From assembly GCA_001898625.1 (NCBI GenBank), contig MKUP01000013.1, positions 124,001 to 188,000 of the forward strand: a stretch of DNA of 64,000 nucleotides, read 5' to 3'. This document shows, in pieces, positions 60,054-64,000 of this stretch (position 1 is its first letter; the number at the start of each line of letters is the position of its first letter). A program made the position numbers and the translations under genes. The DNA is from Burkholderiales bacterium 67-32 (GTDB lineage Bacteria > Pseudomonadota > Gammaproteobacteria > Burkholderiales > Burkholderiaceae_B). The notes beneath the pieces were generated by a model. It made no database searches. It was not told the origin of the DNA and saw nothing but the letters and a program-made list of their open reading frames with translations.

Positions 60054-60823
60054 AGATTATTGCTGTCGTTTCCGCCAAGGGCGGCGTCGGCAAGACCACG
60101 GCCACCGCCAACCTCTGCGCGGCCCTGAAGCAGGGTGGCCGCAACGTGCTCGCCATCGACCTCGATCCCCAGAACGCCCTGCATCTGCATTTCGGCGACA
60201 ACCCCCGGCGCATCGCGGGCACGTCCCGGGCGACGCTGGCCGGGCAGGATTGGCGCGACGTCGGCTTCTCCAGTTCGTCCGGCGTCGTCGTCCTGCCCTA
60301 CGGGGCCGTCAACGAGGACGACCGGCAAGCCTTCGAGCGCCACCTTGACGGGCACGCCGACTGGCTGCCCCGCAACATCCAGGCCCTGGGCCTGGGCGCC
60401 GAGGACGTGGTCGTGCTGGACACGCCCCCCGGTCCGTCGGTCTACATGCGCACCGCCTTGTCGGCGGCACAGCTGAGCGTCATTGTTACGCTGCCCGACG
60501 CCGCTTCCTATGCCACGCTTCCGATGATGGAAGGCCTGGTCCAGACCTACTGCGTCAAGCGGCCCGACTTCATCAACCACGTCTTCGTGGTCAACCAGGT
60601 CGACAACTCGCGGCTGCTCGCGCGCGACGTGCTGCAGGTCATGCGCGCCGACTTCGGCAAGCGCGTGGTCGGCGTCATCCACCAGGACCAGTCGGTCAGC
60701 GAAGCCCTTGCCTTCAACCAGAGCGTGCTTGACTACGATCCGCGGTGCCAGGCCACGCAGGACTACCTGGCGTGCGCCCGGAACATCGAGGCCATGCTGA
60801 CCACCTTCGGGTCCTCGCCCTGA
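60050..60823 (+). CDS. bcsQ: Cellulose biosynthesis protein BcsQ (ParA-like ATPase)
   Basis: 257 residues. A deviant Walker A KGGVGKTTATANL (about 10-22), Asp in IDLDPQNALHLHF and DTPPGPSVYM place it in the MinD/ParA group, and the LDPQNALRLH-like motif and the C-terminal SEALAFNQSVLDYDP are BcsQ-specific. In E. coli it localises cellulose secretion to the pole. It starts with GTG in a 4-bp overlap with the gene before. Downstream no bcsA, bcsB or bcsC exists; moaA follows directly. Confidence 0.88.
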   Translation: MKIIAVVSAKGGVGKTTATANLCAALKQGGRNVLAIDLDPQNALHLHFGDNPRRIAGTSRATLAGQDWRDVGFSSSSGVVVLPYGAVNEDDRQAFERHLDGHADWLPRNIQALGLGAEDVVVLDTPPGPSVYMRTALSAAQLSVIVTLPDAASYATLPMMEGLVQTYCVKRPDFINHVFVVNQVDNSRLLARDVLQVMRADFGKRVVGVIHQDQSVSEALAFNQSVLDYDPRCQATQDYLACARNIEAMLTTFGSSP

Positions 60824-60865
60824 TACGGCGCAGCCCTCCCGTGCCATGGGGTAGTATTGCAGGAC

Positions 60866-62008
60866 ATGGCGGGCCAGTCCCGCCTCCTGCTGCCCCTTCG
60901 TACCGTGACCGCAAAGACCATCCTGCTGACCGATTACCGCGCGCGCCGCCCTGTTCCCGTCGCCGCCAGTGACCTCATCGCGCCCTCCGGCCAACTGGCG
61001 GACACACGCGGCAGGATGCTGCACGACCTGCGCATCTCCGTCACCGACCGCTGCAACTTCCGCTGCGTGTACTGCATGCCCAAGGAAGTCTTCGGCAAGG
61101 ACTACCCTTACCTGCCCCACGACGCCCTGCTCAGCTTCGAGGAAATCGTGCGGTTGGCGCGGCTGTTCGTGGCCCACGGCGTCGAGAAGATCCGCCTGAC
61201 CGGCGGCGAACCGCTGCTGCGCAAAAACATCGAGACCCTGGTTGCCCGGCTGGCCGAACTGCGCACGCCATCGGGCAGGCCGCTCGACCTGACCCTGACC
61301 ACCAACGCGTCGCTGCTGGCACGCAAGGCGCGCGCCTTGGCCGATGCGGGGCTGAACCGGGTCACCGTCAGCCTGGACGCGCTGGACGACACGGTTTTTC
61401 GCCGCATGAACGACGTCGACTTCGCCGTCGCCGACGTGCTGCATGGCATCGATGCCGCGGCCGAGGCGGGTCTGGGGCCCATCAAGGTCAACATGGTGGT
61501 CAAGAAGGGCCTCAACGACGACCAGATCGAACCCATGGCCGAGCACTTCCGCCACTCCGGCCACACCCTGCGCTTCATCGAGTACATGGACGTGGGCGCG
61601 TCCAATGGCTGGAAGATGGACGAAGTCGTGCCTTCGGCCGACATCCTGCGGCGCCTGGGCGCCCGCTGGCCGCTCGAAACCCTGGAGCCGCACTACACCG
61701 GCGAAGTCGCCCAGCGCTGGCGCTACCGCGATGGCGGCGGCGAAGTCGGCGTCATCTCCAGCGTCACCCAGGCCTTCTGTTCATCCTGTACCCGCGCCCG
61801 CCTGTCCACCGAAGGCCAGCTCTACCTGTGCCTGTTCGCCGATCAGGGCTACGACCTGCGCACCCTGCTGCGCGGCGGCGCCAGCGACGACCAACTGGCC
61901 ACCGCCATCGCCCGCATCTGGCAAGCCCGCACCGACAACTACTCCGAACGCCGCTCCGCCGACACCCCCCGCTCCGGCCGCATAGAAATGAGCTATATCG
62001 GAGGGTGA
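60866..62008 (+). CDS. moaA: GTP 3',8-cyclase (molybdenum cofactor biosynthesis protein A)
   Basis: 380 residues. Radical SAM cluster CNFRCVYC (about 59-66) and a second [4Fe-4S] site at the C-terminus ([20 protein letters not shown]). [27 protein letters not shown] and VSLDALDD are typical, and the end IEMSYIGG carries the conserved GG tail. It starts molybdopterin synthesis from GTP. An ATG at 60866 is taken; a GTG at 60905 ([14 protein letters not shown]) would give the usual length. It follows bcsQ by 42 bp and lies upstream of repeat copy F. Confidence 0.94.
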   Translation: MAGQSRLLLPLRTVTAKTILLTDYRARRPVPVAASDLIAPSGQLADTRGRMLHDLRISVTDRCNFRCVYCMPKEVFGKDYPYLPHDALLSFEEIVRLARLFVAHGVEKIRLTGGEPLLRKNIETLVARLAELRTPSGRPLDLTLTTNASLLARKARALADAGLNRVTVSLDALDDTVFRRMNDVDFAVADVLHGIDAAAEAGLGPIKVNMVVKKGLNDDQIEPMAEHFRHSGHTLRFIEYMDVGASNGWKMDEVVPSADILRRLGARWPLETLEPHYTGEVAQRWRYRDGGGEVGVISSVTQAFCSSCTRARLSTEGQLYLCLFADQGYDLRTLLRGGASDDQLATAIARIWQARTDNYSERRSADTPRSGRIEMSYIGG

Positions 62009-62013
62009 GGGAG

Positions 62014-62093
62014 GCCCCCCCCTACGCCCTGACGGGCGCCCCCCAGGGGGCGATGCGGGTGGACCGGCGGAGCCGGATCCACCGCATCCTGGG
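62014..62093 (+). repeat. Dispersed hairpin repeat, copy F (type 2)
   Basis: Plus orientation, 6 bp after the moaA stop. It has C-run, TACGCCCTGACGGGCG, C-run/G-run stem, then GATGCGG-GTGGA-CCGGC-gga and arm GCCGG-a-TCCAC-CGCATC. Compared with type 1, GCGGA/TCCGC has become GTGGA/TCCAC, and GGCAC/GTGCC has become GATGCG/CGCATC, on both arms. Confidence 0.85.
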
Positions 62094-62149
62094 GTACCAA
62101 CGGGCTGGCGGAGAACGGCGATACTGCCTAGCAGCCGCTTGGGCTCAAC

Positions 62150-62184
62150 AAGAACGGCCTTGCATATGATGCAAGGCCGCTCTT
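62150..62184. terminator. Long inverted repeat between moaA and pagL
   Basis: CGGCCTTGCAT-atg-ATGCAAGGCCG is a perfect 11-bp stem, extended by AAGA/TCTT with one mismatch. Since moaA and the pagL-like gene converge, it may terminate both transcripts. There is only a short T-tract (TCTT) on each side. Confidence 0.55.
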
Positions 62185-62206
62185 GTATCCGCGATCGGCT
62201 TAGGCC

Positions 62207-62280
62207 CAGGGCGCAGCGGATCCGGCTTTGCCGGTCCGCCAGTGCCGCCCCCCTGGGGGGCGCGCGCAAGCGCGTAGGGG
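62207..62280 (-). repeat. Dispersed hairpin repeat, copy G (type 1)
   Basis: Minus orientation, 4 bp from the pagL-like stop. Stem blocks GCGGA/TCCGC and CCGGC/GCCGG are kept and the loop is aaa. The outer arm has one mismatch (GGCAC against GCGCC). With copy F it forms an inverted pair between two convergent genes. Confidence 0.8.
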
Positions 62281-62283
62281 GAA

Positions 62284-62820
62284 TCAAAACCCCATGGCGA
62301 AGTTCAGCTGGACCTGGTTCAGGCCCTGGTTGGGCTTCTTCATGCCGCCGTTGGAGAAGTGCGACACGCGCAGGCCCAGGCGCATGTTCTCGGCCAGCTT
62401 GAAGCCGGCGCCGATGTGGTCGCCGAACTGGAAGGTGGAGCTGATGTTCTTGTCGTGGAACTTGGTCTCGCTGACGGCCGTGGCGCCGATGCCGCCTTCG
62501 ACGTAGAAGCGCTCGGTGGGCCACCAGCGGAACATGGGGACGGCGTTGAGCTGCCACATGTGGCGGGCGAAGCCCGGCAGCGCGTTCGAGGTCCACCAGT
62601 ACGAGCCGCCCAGTTCGCCCACGAGTTCCAGGCGGGTCGAGCCGAGCTTCATGTGCCAGAGCGGCGAGGTTTCGTAGTTGAGCGTGACGCGGTGGTTGCC
62701 GCCGCCTACCCCGTACTGGGCGCTCCAGCCACCGTTGGCGAAGCCACCGCTGGGATCGGCCCCGTGGGCCGAAAAGGAAGCAAGGGCGAGAAGCGCGGCG
62801 ACTAGGGCGGTTTTGTTCAT
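62284..62820 (-). CDS. PagL-type lipid A 3-O-deacylase
   Basis: 178 residues. A signal peptide (NKTALVAALLALASFSAHG) precedes an eight-stranded outer-membrane barrel ending in Phe. The PagL motif is HFSNGGMKKPNQG (His154, Ser156, Asn164). In P. aeruginosa PagL the third catalytic residue is Glu, 14 residues after the His; here it reads Asn168. It removes the 3-O-linked acyl chain of lipid A and occurs in Bordetella. It may be inactive or use a different acid. It converges on moaA. Confidence 0.8.
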   Translation of the reverse strand: MNKTALVAALLALASFSAHGADPSGGFANGGWSAQYGVGGGNHRVTLNYETSPLWHMKLGSTRLELVGELGGSYWWTSNALPGFARHMWQLNAVPMFRWWPTERFYVEGGIGATAVSETKFHDKNISSTFQFGDHIGAGFKLAENMRLGLRVSHFSNGGMKKPNQGLNQVQLNFAMGF

Positions 62821-62998
62821 CTGATCGGCTGCCTGTGATGCTTCGCGCGGGCGCCGTCAAAGTCGTCTGTCCCGCGGGGACAGGATACGGCCCCCACGGA
62901 AAGAGGGAAAGGAAACCTCGACTATAACAAACCCGTTACATCTGCATACGTCCGATGACCGGTCGCGTTGCAGGCCAGCCGCAGTCCCGTTCCCCGCC

Positions 62999-63868
62999 TC
63001 AGGCCACGGCGTCTGCCGGCTGCTGGGTCAGCAGCGCCAGGAGGCGCGCGATTTCCTCGCGCATCTTGCGGCGGTCGACGATCATGTCGATGGCGCCTTT
63101 TTCCAGCAGGAACTCGGCGCGCTGGAAGCCTTCGGGCAGTTTCTCGCGCACGGTCTGCTCGATGACGCGCGGGCCGGCGAAGCCGACCAGCGCCCTGGGC
63201 TCGGCGATCACGACGTCGCCCATGAACGCGAAGCTGGCCGACACACCGCCCATGGTGGGGTCGGACAGCACGCTGATGAACGGCAGCTTGCGCGAGGACA
63301 GCAGTGTCAGCGCGGCGGTGGTCTTGGCCATCTGCATCAGCGACAGCAGGCCTTCCTGCATGCGCGCGCCGCCGGAGGCGGTCACGCAGATGAACGGCAC
63401 CTTCTGCTCGATGGCGGCCTGCGCGCCGCGCACGAAGCGCTCGCCCACGACCGAGCCCATGGAGCCGGCCATGAACTCGAACTCGAAGCAGGCCACCACC
63501 ACGGGCAGGGTGTGCATGGCACCGCCCATGACCACCAGCGCATCGGTCTCGCCGGTTTGCGCCATGGCGTCCTGCAGGCGGTCGGGATACTTCTTGGTGT
63601 CCTTGAACTTCAGGCTGTCCACCGGCAGCGTGCCGATGCCGATCTCGTAGCGGCCCTCGGCGTCCAGCAGCGCGTCGATGCGCTGGCGCGCGCCGATACG
63701 CATGTGGTGCTCGCACTTGGGGCACACGTTCAGGTTCTTGACGAGATCGTCGCGGTACAGCACCGACTCGCACGACGGGCACTTGACCCACAGGCCCTCC
63801 GGCACGCGGCGGGCGGAGCCGTCGGTGGTCTTGATACGGGGAGGGAGCAGTTTTTCTATCCAGCTCAT
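62999..63868 (-). CDS. accD: Acetyl-CoA carboxylase carboxyltransferase subunit beta
   Basis: 290 residues. With AccA it transfers CO2 from biotin to acetyl-CoA, making malonyl-CoA for the fab genes above. The N-terminal zinc ribbon is [16 protein letters not shown] and NVCPKCEHH (four Cys, about 29-51), followed by the crotonase-like core ([44 protein letters not shown]). The ATG at 63868 is preceded by AAGGAAA. An in-frame ATG-like codon at 63943 is not supported. Confidence 0.96.
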   Translation of the reverse strand: MSWIEKLLPPRIKTTDGSARRVPEGLWVKCPSCESVLYRDDLVKNLNVCPKCEHHMRIGARQRIDALLDAEGRYEIGIGTLPVDSLKFKDTKKYPDRLQDAMAQTGETDALVVMGGAMHTLPVVVACFEFEFMAGSMGSVVGERFVRGAQAAIEQKVPFICVTASGGARMQEGLLSLMQMAKTTAALTLLSSRKLPFISVLSDPTMGGVSASFAFMGDVVIAEPRALVGFAGPRVIEQTVREKLPEGFQRAEFLLEKGAIDMIVDRRKMREEIARLLALLTQQPADAVA

Positions 63869-63892
63869 GCGGATTTCCTTGATTCTTGGGAG

Positions 63893-63912
63893 GCCCCGCC
63901 CGGAGGCGGGGC
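63893..63912. other. Perfect hairpin upstream of accD
   Basis: GCCCCGCC-cgga-GGCGGGGC, an 8-bp GC stem, about 25 bp before the accD start. On the minus strand a TACAAT-like -10 lies further up (complement of 63929-63934). It could end an upstream gene or regulate accD. No T-tract follows. Confidence 0.4.
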
Positions 63913-64000
63913 ATCTAGCGCCCCCCGGATTGTACGCAACCATGCCCCGGCTGCGCGAGCGCAGATTTCGGGCTGCCGTTCCTGGGGGATGCCTTGCGAG

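Noticed and set aside
59531-61693. 720-codon minus-strand frame opposite bcsP, bcsQ and moaA
   Set aside because: It spans three recognised plus-strand genes and shows no domain.

Overview
The window is high-GC betaproteobacterial chromosome, most likely Bordetella or close kin such as Achromobacter (Alcaligenaceae). The basis is gene order (acpS-pdxJ-recO-era-rnc-lepB-lepA-mucD-rseB-rseA-rpoE-fabF-acpP-fabG-fabD-fabH-plsX-rpmF-yceD), a PagL-type lipid A deacylase, and high-GC protein composition. Species cannot be settled from the sequence alone.

Bases 1-8125 are the right-hand remainder of a Mu-like prophage: an Rz-like lysis gene (cut by the window edge), gp25-, gp26- and gp27-like proteins, terminase large subunit, portal, head morphogenesis protein and gp31/G-like protein. 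A block of seven small genes sits between portal and head gene. Everything that should follow (scaffold/protease, major capsid, tail, tail fibre, Mom region) is missing. The phage stops about 125 bp before a large minus-strand BTAD/AAA/TPR regulator (8126-11425), which itself looks cut at its C-terminus. A 23-bp-spaced direct repeat sits exactly at this joint.

From 11.7 to 35.2 kb nearly all genes lie on the minus strand and are housekeeping: an MFS exporter, pgsA, uvrC, nagZ, acpS, pdxJ, recO, era, rnc, lepB, lepA, the sigma-E module (mucD, rseB, rseA, rpoE, plus one unknown gene) and the fatty-acid/phospholipid cluster (fabF, acpP, fabG, fabD, fabH, plsX, rpmF, yceD). Envelope stress response, signal peptidase and lipid synthesis are thus in one co-directional block. 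maf and an RsmI-like methyltransferase diverge from its head.

36.9-42.5 kb holds an accessory plus-strand cluster: an AprA/fumarate-reductase-like flavoprotein, its ferredoxin-like partner, and a sulfonate/nitrate/taurine-type ABC importer with two permeases. This looks like an uptake-plus-redox module for an unknown, perhaps organosulfur, substrate. sppA, gph-like and rluC follow on the minus strand. rne follows on the plus strand with a roughly 700-nt leader and a strong terminator.

49-58 kb is signalling and transport: a MocR-type regulator divergent from a BenE permease, then a translationally coupled set of triple-receiver hybrid kinase, CheR, CheB and REC-GGDEF cyclase without a chemoreceptor. 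A frameshifted GGDEF/EAL gene converges on it. Next come bcsP and bcsQ of a cellulose operon whose synthase genes are absent, then moaA, pagL and accD.

Seven copies of a GC-rich, about 75-bp hairpin repeat are scattered through 17.9-62.3 kb. Arm changes are compensated on the partner arm while loops vary, so base pairing seems to be conserved. One copy encodes the C-terminus of RecO.
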